This document shows positions 15,537-25,290 of a stretch of DNA of 27,151 nucleotides, one piece after another (position 1 is the first letter of the stretch; each line of letters begins with the position of its first letter). Source of the DNA: Streptomyces sp. NRRL B-1347 (GTDB lineage Bacteria; Actinomycetota; Actinomycetes; Streptomycetales; Streptomycetaceae). The translations under genes were made by a program, and so were the position numbers. The notes under the pieces are model-generated. The model had not been told where the DNA came from and did no database searches. It was given only the letters and a program-made list of their open reading frames with translations. The stretch covers positions 1 to 27,151 of the forward strand of contig NZ_JOJM01000086.1 of the NCBI RefSeq assembly GCF_000720325.1, read 5' to 3'.

Positions 15537-15710
15537 CCCCTCATCCTGCTGCCCTTCTCCCTGTGATTCCAGGGATTTGAGTGGCCCCCGGAGGGTCCCG
15601 TCGGCCCCGCGCGCGGGACGTCGGGGAATGGTCGGGGGTTGCTGTGAGTTCCTGTGAATCGCGTCGCACGTGGCGTCGGTCATAGACAGCTGGGGAACGA
15701 TCGGTGAAGC

Positions 15711-15760
15711 GTGAACGTGATCGATTCGTGATGTAGTGAACGTGATCGATTCGTGATGCA
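15711..15760. repeat. 25-bp tandem duplication in a divergent promoter region
   Basis: A 23-bp sequence beginning GTGAACGTGATCGATTCGTG occurs exactly twice, at 15711-15733 and 15736-15758, separated by 2 bp (period 25). Each copy contains TGATCGAT. It lies in the 275-bp gap between the divergent spermidine-synthase-like and rhomboid-like genes, about 50 bp before the latter. It could be a duplicated regulator site or replication slippage. I see no gene in the gap. Confidence 0.9.
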
Positions 15761-15811
15761 GTCGCGTAGGAAGTTCCTAGTGAAGTTCCGTGACGGAGGG
15801 AGCGCCTCAGC

Positions 15812-17029
15812 GTGAACCGGACCATTTCAGGCGTACGCGCCTCTGTGGGTACTGGCGAGGGCACTTCTGCGGGTTCCGGCGGGGAAGCCGACACGGCCTC
15901 CGGCCGGGGCGCGGGTGCGGCTTCCGGCCTGGCTGCCGATGGGGCTTCCGGCCGGGGTGAGCCCGGGGTGAGCGGCGGCGGGGACGTGCTGGACGGGATA
16001 TCCCGCGAGGGCGTGCTGGACGCGATGCCGCGGCAGCGGCTGGTGGTGGCGGCCGGGGGGCTCTCGGGGGCCGTGGGTGGCCTTGCCGCGGGGGGCCTTC
16101 AGGGGGCGGCTTCGGATTCCGGATTGAGTTCGGGGTCCGGTTCGGCTTCGGGGCGGGGGCCGGGGCCGGCTTCGGGATCCGGTTCGGCTTCAGGGGCGGC
16201 TTTGGGCCCAGCTGTGCGCCCGGCTTTGGGCTCAGGTCCGAGTACCGGTCCAGGCGCCGGTCCGGATTCGGATGAGGTCGCCTTGGCCGCGGCGGTCGGA
16301 CTCGCCGTGGCCGGGGGCGGTCAGGTTTCCGCTTCCGTCCCGTCCTCCGCCCTGCCCGCCGGGCCTGTTCCCGCCGGTGCCGCCGCGTGGGCCGGGCTCC
16401 GTCGGCTGCGGCCCTGGCGGCTCCTCCCGAGCCCGACCGGGACGCCCTTCACCTTCGGCTACGCGGTCGTCCTCCTCGTCACCTCGCTGGTCGCCGAGCA
16501 CGCCGACCCGTCGGTGATCTCCTCGATGCACCAGGGTTCGAGCACGGATGTCGCCCACCTCGCGGACCGGCCGGTGTTCGTCCTCGTCGCCAGCGCGCTG
16601 TGGATCGCGGGCGGCATCACATCGCCGTACGCCATCGGCTTCCTGTTCGTCCTCACCGCGCTCGAACGGCGCGTGGGCGCGCTGCGCGCCGCGGGCGTCT
16701 TCGTGCTCGGACACGTCGTCGCGACGCTGGCCACGGAAATTCCGGTGGGGCTTTCTGTCCTGGTCGGCCACCTGCCCGGCACGTCCCTGCATCGGCTCGA
16801 CTACGGCATCAGCTTCGGCGTCGCCGCGAGCGTCGGCGCGCTGGCGGGCGTCCTCGCGCCGTGGCTGCGCTGGGCGGTCCTGGCGGGCTTCGGCTGGATG
16901 CTCGTCGAGGACCTCATCGCCTTCACCGACCCGATGACGAACTGGGGCCATCTGCTCGCCCTCACTGTGGGCGTCGCGACGTGGCCGCTGCTGCGGGGCG
17001 GGCAGGGACGGCGGGTCGGGGCGGCTTAG
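15812..17029 (+). CDS. rhomboid-like membrane protein with long low-complexity N-terminus
   Basis: 405 aa. Residues 1-190 are mostly Ser, Gly, Ala and Pro in short repeats (SGSGSASG, ASGRG) and probably disordered. Residues about 205-400 are a multi-spanning domain: TFGYAVVLLVTSLVA, VFVLVASALWIAGG, AIGFLFVLTALERRVG, GVFVLGHVVATLATE, then LHRLDYGISFGVAASVGALAGVL, a helix, and NWGHLLALTVGVATW. This matches the actinobacterial rhomboid-like family. The GISFGVAAS segment is where rhomboid proteases have the GxSG catalytic serine; here it reads G-I-S-F-G, and the final NWGHLLAL holds the usual His. Protease activity is therefore possible but not shown. The GTG start has GGAGGGA upstream. The N-terminal length may be overestimated if translation starts later. 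Confidence 0.8.
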   Translation: MNRTISGVRASVGTGEGTSAGSGGEADTASGRGAGAASGLAADGASGRGEPGVSGGGDVLDGISREGVLDAMPRQRLVVAAGGLSGAVGGLAAGGLQGAASDSGLSSGSGSASGRGPGPASGSGSASGAALGPAVRPALGSGPSTGPGAGPDSDEVALAAAVGLAVAGGGQVSASVPSSALPAGPVPAGAAAWAGLRRLRPWRLLPSPTGTPFTFGYAVVLLVTSLVAEHADPSVISSMHQGSSTDVAHLADRPVFVLVASALWIAGGITSPYAIGFLFVLTALERRVGALRAAGVFVLGHVVATLATEIPVGLSVLVGHLPGTSLHRLDYGISFGVAASVGALAGVLAPWLRWAVLAGFGWMLVEDLIAFTDPMTNWGHLLALTVGVATWPLLRGGQGRRVGAA

Positions 17030-17610
17030 GCGTTGGGCGGGGCTGGGCATGGGCCCGGCGTCGGGCCGGGCCGGGCTCGGCGTCGCGGTCTGGGCTCGGC
17101 GTGGGTCCGGGCTGGGCGCCGTGGTCTGGGCTCGGCGTCGGGCCGGGCTCGGCTCTGCGGGCTGGGCTCGACGGCGTGGTCTGGGCTCGATGTCGCTGCG
17201 GGCCTGGCGGAGGCGTAGGCGCTGACGTCGGCCGTGGCTGGCGCACGGGCTTTCGCTCCGACTCGGCCCTCGGCCTTGGCACCGACTCTGCCTTCGGCCT
17301 TGGTGCCGACCCTGCCCGCGGCCTTGGCGCCGACCCTGCCTTCGGCTGCGGCGCCGGCCTCGGTCTTGTGCTCGGCGCGTCCTCCGGCCTCGGCGCGGCC
17401 CTGATCTGAGCGAGAGCTCTGGCAGCGCGGCCGGCACCGGCTCCCATCAGCTCGCGCCGGGCGGGGTCGGGCCGTGCCGGGCCGGGGCGGGTTGGGTCGG
17501 GCCGGGTTGGGGCAGGCGGGGTCGGGCCGCGCCGCGTCACACGGAGCCGCGCCGCGTCGCCGAGCCCCGACGGATCCGAGAACGCACCAGAAATCCGTCG
17601 CCGCGAGACT
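17030..17610. repeat. GC-rich degenerate repeat region without a convincing gene
   Basis: About 580 bp between the rhomboid-like stop and the PadR promoter. Part one (17040-17210) is a degenerate array of GGGCTCGGCGTC/GGTCTGGGCTCG-type units. Part two (17268-17363) has four 24-bp units of the form cTTCGGCCTTGGcGCCGACCCTGC, the fourth diverged. Part three (17460-17545) has GGGTCGGGCC-type units. Open frames exist on both strands because A/T-rich stop codons are rare here, but their translations are only Gly/Ala/Arg/Pro repeats without a start signal or domain. It may be a decayed or slippage-expanded spacer. Confidence 0.7.
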
Positions 17611-17648
17611 CTTGCGCCGCAAGGCAATGCTCGACTATCTTGTACCGC
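17611..17648 (+). promoter_or_regulatory. leaderless promoter and operator of the small PadR gene
   Basis: TTGCGC (17612-17617) and TATCTT (17636-17641), 18 bp apart, fit -35 and -10 elements. Seven nt after the -10 comes the ATG at 17649, so a leaderless mRNA is predicted. The palindrome CTTGCG-C-CGCAAG (17611-17623) covers the -35 and may be an operator. The TATCTTGTAC core resembles sequences often seen at PadR-controlled promoters (from memory). Confidence 0.6.
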
Positions 17649-17999
17649 ATGACAAAGGAGCTGTCCGCGTCGCACGACCAGCGCCGTAGCCAGCTGCTGC
17701 GCGGGGTGCTCGACCTGTGTCTGCTCGCGCTCATCGCGGAACGGCCTCGGTATGGCTATGAGTTCGTGGAAGCCCTGACCGAGAGCGGCCTCGACCTGGT
17801 GAGCGAGGGGAGCATCTATCCCTTGCTCGCACGCATGCAGCGGGCGGGCCTGGTCGACTCCTACCGCGCCCCGTCCGCCGCGGGCGGGGCACCGCGCAAG
17901 TACTACCGCCTGACCGAGGCGGGCGCGGCCGAGCTGGCGAGCGGCCGCACCACCTGGACCGCCTTCACGGGCGCGGTCTCCAGCACCTTGGGGACCTGA
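17649..17999 (+). CDS. PadR-family transcriptional regulator
   Basis: 116 aa, normal length for the short PadR class. The whole protein is the winged-helix domain: LLRGVLDLCLLALIAERPRYGYEFVEAL (helices 1-2), LVSEGSIYPLLARMQRAGLVDSY (recognition helix region) and wing APRKYYRLTEAGAAELA. A short C-terminal helix would serve for dimerisation. The start at ATG 17649 is preferred because the promoter geometry puts the transcript start there; a TTG 9 nt earlier overlaps the -10. The gene is followed after 41 bp by a membrane protein with a HAAS-like domain. PadR plus HAAS/DUF1700-type partner is a frequent bacterial pairing, and the regulator probably controls this operon, including itself. Confidence 0.92.
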   Translation: MTKELSASHDQRRSQLLRGVLDLCLLALIAERPRYGYEFVEALTESGLDLVSEGSIYPLLARMQRAGLVDSYRAPSAAGGAPRKYYRLTEAGAAELASGRTTWTAFTGAVSSTLGT

Positions 18000-18040
18000 C
18001 CAGGACGCATGACACGGCACCAACCGGGGGGACACGGCAC

Positions 18041-18736
18041 ATGACGTACGAGACGACCAACGCGACGGCGATCGGCGAGGCGGGGACGGGGGCAGAAGCG
18101 CCCCCGCCGGACGGTCGCACATCGGACCACGACCCGCTGGACAAGGCCGCGCGCGACACCGGGCTCAACACCGGGCTCACCCGCGAGCGCGTCCTCGCCG
18201 TCTGCCGGAGCAACTGGGAGTACCGCGGGATCGACGACGCCTCCATGCGCGAGATGCTCGACGAGCTCTCCGGCCACCTGGAGGAGGCCGCCGCCGCGGG
18301 CCGCACCCCACAGGACGTGGTCGGGGCCGACGTGAAGGCGTTCGCCGCCGCCTGGGCCCGGGCGCGCACGCCCCTGCCGCTGCGCGTCCTGCGCATGGCG
18401 GCGCTGATCCCCTTCGTCGTCGGCTCCCTGCTGCTGCTCACCCACCTCCTCGACCGGTCCCTGACCCTGGCGATAGAAGCGCCCCGCATCGCCTTCTACG
18501 TGGCGCTGGCAGTAGGTGCCGTCACCTGGGGAATGCGGCGAGGGAACCTCGGCTTCAGACGCTGGATGCTCCTCGGCGTGGCCGCGCTGCCCGTGGCGGA
18601 GCTCACCGGCTGGCTCATAGGTGACGACCCGCTCTTCCACTTGCCGCTGTGGGGCACGCTGCTGTTCCTCGTGCCCGGCCTGCCGTACGCCGTCAAGGAC
18701 TTCCGCGCGAGAAGCGGCGAGCCCTCGAAGAAGTGA
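18041..18736 (+). CDS. HAAS/DUF1700-like membrane protein paired with PadR
   Basis: 231 aa. After a disordered acidic tail (1-40), residues about 50-105 form a helical domain, YRGIDDASMREMLDELSGHLEEAAAAGRTPQDVVG..AFAAAWARA, which resembles the HAAS signalling domain (an LxELxxHLxEA pattern, then G-x-x-P-x-x-V). Four hydrophobic segments follow (about 115-135, 143-162, 173-190, 203-220), so it is an inner-membrane protein with a cytoplasmic N-terminus. The ATG has a GGGGGGA stretch about 10 nt upstream. Second gene of the PadR operon. Similar pairs are thought to link membrane proteins to PadR control, but no activity is established for this one. Confidence 0.8.
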   Translation: MTYETTNATAIGEAGTGAEAPPPDGRTSDHDPLDKAARDTGLNTGLTRERVLAVCRSNWEYRGIDDASMREMLDELSGHLEEAAAAGRTPQDVVGADVKAFAAAWARARTPLPLRVLRMAALIPFVVGSLLLLTHLLDRSLTLAIEAPRIAFYVALAVGAVTWGMRRGNLGFRRWMLLGVAALPVAELTGWLIGDDPLFHLPLWGTLLFLVPGLPYAVKDFRARSGEPSKK

Positions 18737-18779
18737 GGGGGCGGCCGGTAACGCCCCGGCTCATAGGCAGCCGCCCCTC
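18735..18779 (+). terminator. possible hairpin terminator after the PadR operon
   Basis: GAGGGGGCGGC (18735-18745) can pair with GCCGCCCCTC (18770-18779) with one bulged G, over a loop of 24 nt. It sits directly at the stop codon and between convergent genes (the GNAT gene ends at 18821). The loop is long, so confidence is low. Confidence 0.4.
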
Positions 18780-18820
18780 CACCGTGCCGGGCAACCCCGG
18801 CCATCGGCGACCGTCGCGGC

Positions 18821-19522
18821 TCAGGACTCGTCCCGACCCCTGCGGCGGGCACTGGTCAGAAGAGCCACCACCCGCCAGCCGAGCGACTCGTACAAGGCGC
18901 GCCCCTCCACGGTCCCCGCCAGGACGCCGACCTCGCAGCCCTGCTCGACCGCGGCAGTCTGAAGCGTGCGCATGACCAAGCTGCCCAGGCCGCGGCGACG
19001 GTGCTCCGTCGAGGTCTCGATCTGATCGGCGACCGCGGTGCGGCCCGTCGGCGCCAACTGGCCGCGCGCCGCCCACGAGCCATCGGCAGCGGTCACCATC
19101 GTCCGCACCACACCGCCCCGCATCCACGTACGCAGCCGATACCCCTCCGGCGCCACCAACTGCTGCGGGGGCGCCGGAGTCAGGGCCACCGTCATCAAGT
19201 AGCCCTCCTCCGGATCGACCCACCACTCCGGACCGAGCCACGGCGAGACCCGCGACGGCTCGGCGAAGACCTTCAGCCAGACGTCCGCACCCGACACGGA
19301 CGCCGCGACCTTGCGCACGTCGGCCTCCAGGGCACCCCCATGGGTCGAGCCGAAGACATGCCGGGACGGATGCCTGGCCTGGCCGACGTCGATCGTGTAA
19401 CCCCACGGCTCCACCGCCGGCGGAGCCGCTCCACGCGAGACGACCCAGCCGTCGACCCAGGCACGCACCACCTCGTCCGCTCCCGCGGCCCCGATGGCCT
19501 CCCTGGCCCCCGTCGCTTCCAT
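18821..19522 (-). CDS. GNAT-family N-acetyltransferase
   Basis: 233 aa. The C-terminal half holds the GNAT acetyl-CoA core: MVTAADGSWAARGQLAPTGRTAVADQIETSTEHRRRGLGSLVMRTLQTAAVEQG, with the pyrophosphate-binding R-R-R-G-L-G loop in motif A, then VGVLAGTVEGRALYESLGWRVVA (motif B, with Tyr and the Leu-Gly-Trp turn). The N-terminal half (1-115) is a less conserved extension with EPWGYTIDVGQARHPSRHVFG, so it belongs to a longer GNAT subgroup; substrate unknown. The ATG at 19522 has GGGGAGG 7 nt upstream and is chosen over 19612. It converges with the PadR operon and diverges from lon. Confidence 0.88.
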   Translation of the reverse strand: MEATGAREAIGAAGADEVVRAWVDGWVVSRGAAPPAVEPWGYTIDVGQARHPSRHVFGSTHGGALEADVRKVAASVSGADVWLKVFAEPSRVSPWLGPEWWVDPEEGYLMTVALTPAPPQQLVAPEGYRLRTWMRGGVVRTMVTAADGSWAARGQLAPTGRTAVADQIETSTEHRRRGLGSLVMRTLQTAAVEQGCEVGVLAGTVEGRALYESLGWRVVALLTSARRRGRDES

Positions 19523-19544
19523 CCGAACGCCTCCCCACGTCGAA

Positions 19545-19561
19545 CGGCCATGTAATGGCCG
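19545..19561 (-). promoter_or_regulatory. palindrome upstream of the GNAT gene
   Basis: CGGCCAT-GTA-ATGGCCG, a perfect 7+7 bp inverted repeat with a 3-bp centre, lies 23 bp before the GNAT start. It could be an operator or a short 5'-UTR hairpin. No partner regulator is evident nearby. Confidence 0.6.
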
Positions 19562-19692
19562 AGCGTTAGATGTAGCCATAACCAGTAATAGATGAACTGG
19601 CTCGACGAACATTACTGAGCCGCATTTCCGTGGCGGCAGGGGTGATCGCTCACAGCGAACAATCCCGTGGGAACAATCAGGGACTCACAAGC

Positions 19693-19713
19693 ATTGAGTC
19701 GGTATAGCTCAAC
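19693..19713 (+). promoter_or_regulatory. HAIR-type HspR operator at the lon promoter
   Basis: ATTGAGT-N7-GCTCAAC matches the HAIR consensus CTTGAGT-N7-ACTCAAG at 5-6 of 7 bases in each arm with the correct spacing. A -10-like TATAGC (19703-19708) lies inside the site, so a bound repressor would block transcription. HspR is the known heat-shock repressor of lon, clpB and dnaK in Streptomyces. The lon ATG is 22 bp downstream. Confidence 0.85.
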
Positions 19714-19734
19714 TTGAATGCCGAAGGGGAGATC

Positions 19735-22152
<2,418 letters not shown>

Positions 22153-22171
22153 CGGGCGCGGCGGGGCGGTG

Positions 22172-22202
22172 AAGGTCCGGGGCTGTGAGGGCCCCGGACC
22201 TT
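22172..22202. terminator. bidirectional terminator between lon and the lysozyme gene
   Basis: AAGGTCCGGGGC (22172-22183) and GCCCCGGACCTT (22191-22202) form a perfect 12-bp stem with a 7-nt loop, 20 bp after the lon stop and 34 bp after the end of the converging lysozyme gene. Confidence 0.88.
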
Positions 22203-22235
22203 GCCGCACTCACGGGTCCTGCCAAGTCGGCCCGG

Positions 22236-23075
22236 TCAGCCGTTGGCCAGGGCCTGGACGCGGTCGTAGGCGCCGTTGAACTTGTTGTGGTCGCCGACGA
22301 TCGGGCCGGACGACGTGTACTGCCACATGGTGTGGAAGCCCCAGCCGGCGGGGAGTTCGCCGGGGCTGGTGTTGTAGCGGGCGATCCACAGCGGGTGGGC
22401 GGAGGCGAAGCCGCCGTAGTTGCCCGTGCACTGCTTCCACCAGGTGGTGGCCGTGTAGATCACCGCGTCGCGGCCGGTGCGCGCCCGGTAGGTGTTCAGG
22501 AAGTCCTGGATCCAACCGACCATCGCGCTCTGGGACTTGCCGAAGCAGGCCGCGCCGTAGGGGTTCCACTCGATGTCGAGGGCGCCCGGCAGCGTCCTGC
22601 CGTCGCGGGACCAGCCGCCGCCGTTGTCGACGAAGTAGTTGGCCTGGGCGGCGCCGCTGGAGGTGTCGGGGGTGGCGAAGTGGTAGGCGCCGCGGATCAT
22701 GCCGACGTTGTACGAGCCGTTGTACTGCTGCGCGAAGTACGGATTGCGGTAGGAGGTGGACTCCGTCGCCTTCACGTAGGCCCATCTGACGCCGCTGTTC
22801 CACAGGGCCGACCAGTTGACGTTGCCCTGGTGGCTGCTGACGTCGACGCCCTCCGTCTGCGCGGCGTCGCCGCCGCTCGGCTTGCCGCCCTGGCCGTCGT
22901 GTTCGATGACGCCCTGGCCCATGCGGGCGCTGCCGCGCGGCGGGATGTCGTCACCGTCGGCGGACTGCGCGGCGCCGGGCAGGGCGACGAGGAGCGCGAG
23001 GGCGGACAGGACGGCGAGGAGAACGCCCGCGGCGGAGTGTCCGCGGCGGGTCGTACGGGGTCTGTGCACGGGCAT
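22236..23075 (-). CDS. secreted GH25 lysozyme (N-acetylmuramidase)
   Basis: 279 aa. A signal peptide (about 1-39) has basic RPRTTRR, the hydrophobic core AGVLLAVLSALALLVALPG and a likely cut at AQSA|D. A 35-residue linker leads into the GH25 domain (about 76-279): GVDVSSHQGNVNW with Asp78, WAYVKATES, GAYHFA, ALDIEWNPYG with Asp167 and Glu169, and a closing WQYTSSGPIVGDHNKFNG. These residues fit the Asp-Glu catalytic site of Streptomyces muramidases of the cellosyl/mutanolysin type, which cleave N-acetylmuramic acid linkages in peptidoglycan. No extra cell-wall-binding domain is present. The ATG at 23075 has GGAGG 6 nt upstream. Converges with lon. Confidence 0.94.
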   Translation of the reverse strand: MPVHRPRTTRRGHSAAGVLLAVLSALALLVALPGAAQSADGDDIPPRGSARMGQGVIEHDGQGGKPSGGDAAQTEGVDVSSHQGNVNWSALWNSGVRWAYVKATESTSYRNPYFAQQYNGSYNVGMIRGAYHFATPDTSSGAAQANYFVDNGGGWSRDGRTLPGALDIEWNPYGAACFGKSQSAMVGWIQDFLNTYRARTGRDAVIYTATTWWKQCTGNYGGFASAHPLWIARYNTSPGELPAGWGFHTMWQYTSSGPIVGDHNKFNGAYDRVQALANG

Positions 23076-23179
23076 GGCGTGCCTCCGAAAGGCCTCGTGG
23101 AGCCCGTACGGCACGGGCGTGGCCGAAGGTGTGGCACGTCGCCCGGTACGGCATGCGGACTCGGTGGGGGGACCTGTCG

Positions 23180-23249
23180 ACATGTCACGGCGGTCCGTGT
23201 CACCGGACTGACTGGTGTGAACATGTCACTAAAGAAGCTACGCACGTAG
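23180..23249. promoter_or_regulatory. repeated ACATGTCAC motifs and inverted repeats between lysozyme and MarR genes
   Basis: The 301-bp divergent gap holds ACATGTCAC twice (23180-23188 and 23221-23229). The second is part of GTGA-ACATG-TCAC (23217-23229), and a CTACG-CA-CGTAG palindrome follows at 23238-23249. They may be MarR sites controlling the divergent genes. No other gene or feature is evident in the gap. Confidence 0.5.
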
Positions 23250-23376
23250 ACAACGGGAGGGAAGGGGCTCTCGTGGCCGCCGTTGGTCTACGCCTGCGAA
23301 ATACTGGGCGAGCTGCGGCGATGGCCGCGGCGGGCGAAAACTTTCAGGCTCGGGAAAGTGCGGCAGGGGTGCTGAC

Positions 23377-23871
23377 ATGCGTGAGGACACGCACCACGGC
23401 GGGGGTTCCGGTGTGGACGGGGTGGGAGCGAGCGGTGGTGTGGACCACGAGTTCCTCGCCCTCGAGCGGGAGCTGACGCTGCTGCTCCGCCGGGCCCGGG
23501 CCTCGTCCGGCGAGATGGCCCGCCAGGTCCACCCGGATCTCGAACCGGCCGCGTACGGGCTGCTCGCCTTCCTGGACGAGTCCGGGCCGCGGCGCGCCAC
23601 GGACCTGGCCGCCTTCATCGGCGTCGGCAAGGCGACCATGAGCCGTCAGCTGCGGGCGCTCGAGCAGCTGGGCCTGGTCACGCGGGAGCCGGACCCGGCG
23701 GACGGCAGGGCCTGGCTCGTGCGGCTCACGGACGAAGGCCGCGAGCGGTTCCGGACCGTGCGCCGCGGGCGCCGCGAGCGGTACGTGCGCCAGCTCGCGG
23801 GATGGGACCGGGCCGAGGTGGCGGAACTGGCCCGGCTGCTCCGCCAGCTCAACACGCGGGCCGAGCTCTAG
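23377..23871 (+). CDS. MarR-family transcriptional regulator
   Basis: 164 aa. After a Gly-rich 22-residue tail comes a helix (EFLALERELTLLLRRARASSGEMA) and the MarR winged helix (about 58-125): AAYGLLAFLDESGPRRATDLAAFIGVGKATMSRQLRALEQLGLV, with wing REPDPADGRAWLVRLTDEGRERF. A long C-terminal helix completes the dimer interface. Ligand and targets are unknown. It diverges from the lysozyme gene, and motif repeats lie between, so autoregulation and control of the neighbour are plausible. The start at 23377 is the first ATG before the conserved region; a weak CAGGGG precedes it. A strong bidirectional hairpin follows directly after the stop. Confidence 0.92.
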   Translation: MREDTHHGGGSGVDGVGASGGVDHEFLALERELTLLLRRARASSGEMARQVHPDLEPAAYGLLAFLDESGPRRATDLAAFIGVGKATMSRQLRALEQLGLVTREPDPADGRAWLVRLTDEGRERFRTVRRGRRERYVRQLAGWDRAEVAELARLLRQLNTRAEL

Positions 23872-23872
23872 G

Positions 23873-23906
23873 CACCCGGCCCCGGGCGGCCGCCCGGGGC
23901 CGGGTG
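23873..23906. terminator. perfect 34-bp palindrome, bidirectional terminator
   Basis: CACCCGGCCCCGGGCGG (23873-23889) is followed directly by its reverse complement (23890-23906). It occupies nearly all the 39 bp between the MarR stop and the converging lipoprotein stop, so it should end both transcripts. Confidence 0.88.
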
Positions 23907-23910
23907 TCGG

Positions 23911-25266
23911 TCAGTGCGTGCCGAACACCACCGCCAGCGGCTGCGGCGTCCGGTACACCGTGGACGGCTCCGTCACGTGGTCGGCGCCCAGGTACAGGCG
24001 CTCGCCCGCGTAGAGCAGGCGGCGGTCCGACTCGAACCTCGACTCCATCTCGTAGCTGTCGGACGGGTTCTGCAGCAGCTTCGTCGACTTGAGCGTGGCC
24101 GGGTCGACGCGCCAGACCGCGCCGCCCTCCTCGCCGACGATGCTCGCCTCCTGGTACGCGATGACCTTGCCGCCCCCGTCGAGGCCGATCGGCACCAGGC
24201 GGCCCGCGTCGGAGCCGGGCGCGCGGCGCAGCCGCTTGCCGGTCCCGAGGTCGAAGGACACCAGGTCGTTCCGGGCCGCCGACGACTTGCTCGCGGGGTC
24301 CCGGGTGGCGAGGTAGAGCGCGTTGCGCTCCTTGCTGACGGCGAGCTGCGCACAGCCGGTGACCTCGGTGGCCGGGCACTCGGCCTCGTACGTGCCGTGC
24401 TTGCCGCCGTCGGCGGGGATCGTGCTGAGCGCCTTGCCGCGCGCGGCGCTGTCGTCGACGGTGATGAACCGGGAGATGCCGCTGCCGCCCTTCGCTTCGC
24501 CGTCGTCGGCGGCCAGGACCAGCGGGTCGACCGACACCACATGGACGTACTCGGTGCCCCGCGGCAGCGCGAACGTCGACTTCACTGCCCGGGTGCCGGG
24601 GTCGACCGTCTCCACCTTGGGCTTGGGGTGGTCGGTGTCGCCGCAGTCGCGCACCGCGATCAGCTTGGTCGCGTCGCCCGCGTAGCCGACGGCGTCACAC
24701 GGCTCGTCGGACGGCTTCCACAGCGGCGTGCCGTCGAGCTTCCAGCCCGCGCTGCCGCCGGTGCCCGCCGCGGCGACCGTGCCGCCGCCGATGGTCACTT
24801 CGTCGAACATCTCGCTGGTGCCGCTCGTGTTGATCCCCTGTTTGCGCCACAGCAATTTCCCCCGCTCGATGTCGACGACGCCGACCTCCGTGCAGACCGA
24901 CGGGTCGTTCTTGTCGTTCTGGAAGACGACCGCGACTTTTCCGTCCTTCGTGGGCGTCGGTGACGACCAGCAGATCTCGCCGGTCAGCGGCACCTCCCAG
25001 GAGGCCTTTCCGCCCGCCAGCGGATAGCCGGATATCTTCTTGAGCCCGGCCTTCACGAAATGCCGGTCGGTCGTCCACATGCCCATGGCCCCGGCCATCT
25101 CGCCGACCTTCGGCTGGGCCACCTCGGCGAGCACCTCCGCCTCGGCCGCGGCCGACTCCGCGCCGCCGCCCTTCCCGCCGTCGCCGTCGTCATCGCCGCC
25201 GCAGCCGCTGAGCACCAGCGCGGCCGCGAGCACAGAACCCGCGATGACCGCCAAGCGCTGGGACAT
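23911..25266 (-). CDS. lipoprotein with PQQ-like beta-propeller repeats
   Basis: 451 aa. A lipoprotein signal (SVLAAALVLSGC, Cys22 in the lipobox LSGC) is followed by an acidic Gly/Asp linker (23-45), so the protein is anchored on the outer face of the cytoplasmic membrane. From about residue 60 a set of beta-propeller blades is seen: GGKASWEVPLTGEICWSSPTPTKDGKVAVVF, VGVVDIERGKLLWRKQG, VETVDPGTRAVKSTF, LVSFDLGTGKRLRRAPG and VWRVDPATLKSTKLL, with the 'D-x-x-T-G-K' turns of PQQ-like repeats. Binding of PQQ is not implied by the fold. Ligand unknown. AAGGAG lies 6 nt before the ATG. Converges with MarR across the 34-bp palindrome. Confidence 0.9.
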   Translation of the reverse strand: MSQRLAVIAGSVLAAALVLSGCGGDDDGDGGKGGGAESAAAEAEVLAEVAQPKVGEMAGAMGMWTTDRHFVKAGLKKISGYPLAGGKASWEVPLTGEICWSSPTPTKDGKVAVVFQNDKNDPSVCTEVGVVDIERGKLLWRKQGINTSGTSEMFDEVTIGGGTVAAAGTGGSAGWKLDGTPLWKPSDEPCDAVGYAGDATKLIAVRDCGDTDHPKPKVETVDPGTRAVKSTFALPRGTEYVHVVSVDPLVLAADDGEAKGGSGISRFITVDDSAARGKALSTIPADGGKHGTYEAECPATEVTGCAQLAVSKERNALYLATRDPASKSSAARNDLVSFDLGTGKRLRRAPGSDAGRLVPIGLDGGGKVIAYQEASIVGEEGGAVWRVDPATLKSTKLLQNPSDSYEMESRFESDRRLLYAGERLYLGADHVTEPSTVYRTPQPLAVVFGTH

Positions 25267-25290
25267 TCAATTCTCCTTCGTGCGCGGGCA

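Noticed and set aside
16387..17409. 340-codon plus-strand frame starting inside the rhomboid-like gene and continuing downstream
   Set aside because: It is out of frame with the membrane domain and ends in Gly-Leu-Gly repeats. I considered a frameshifted extension of the rhomboid protein, but the real frame ends cleanly after a complete final helix.
17026..17622. 198-codon minus-strand frame with an AEGRVGAK repeat behind the rhomboid-like gene
   Set aside because: The repeat comes from 24-bp DNA repeats. There is no ribosome site, no domain and no consistent codon bias, and it overlaps the promoter side of the PadR gene.
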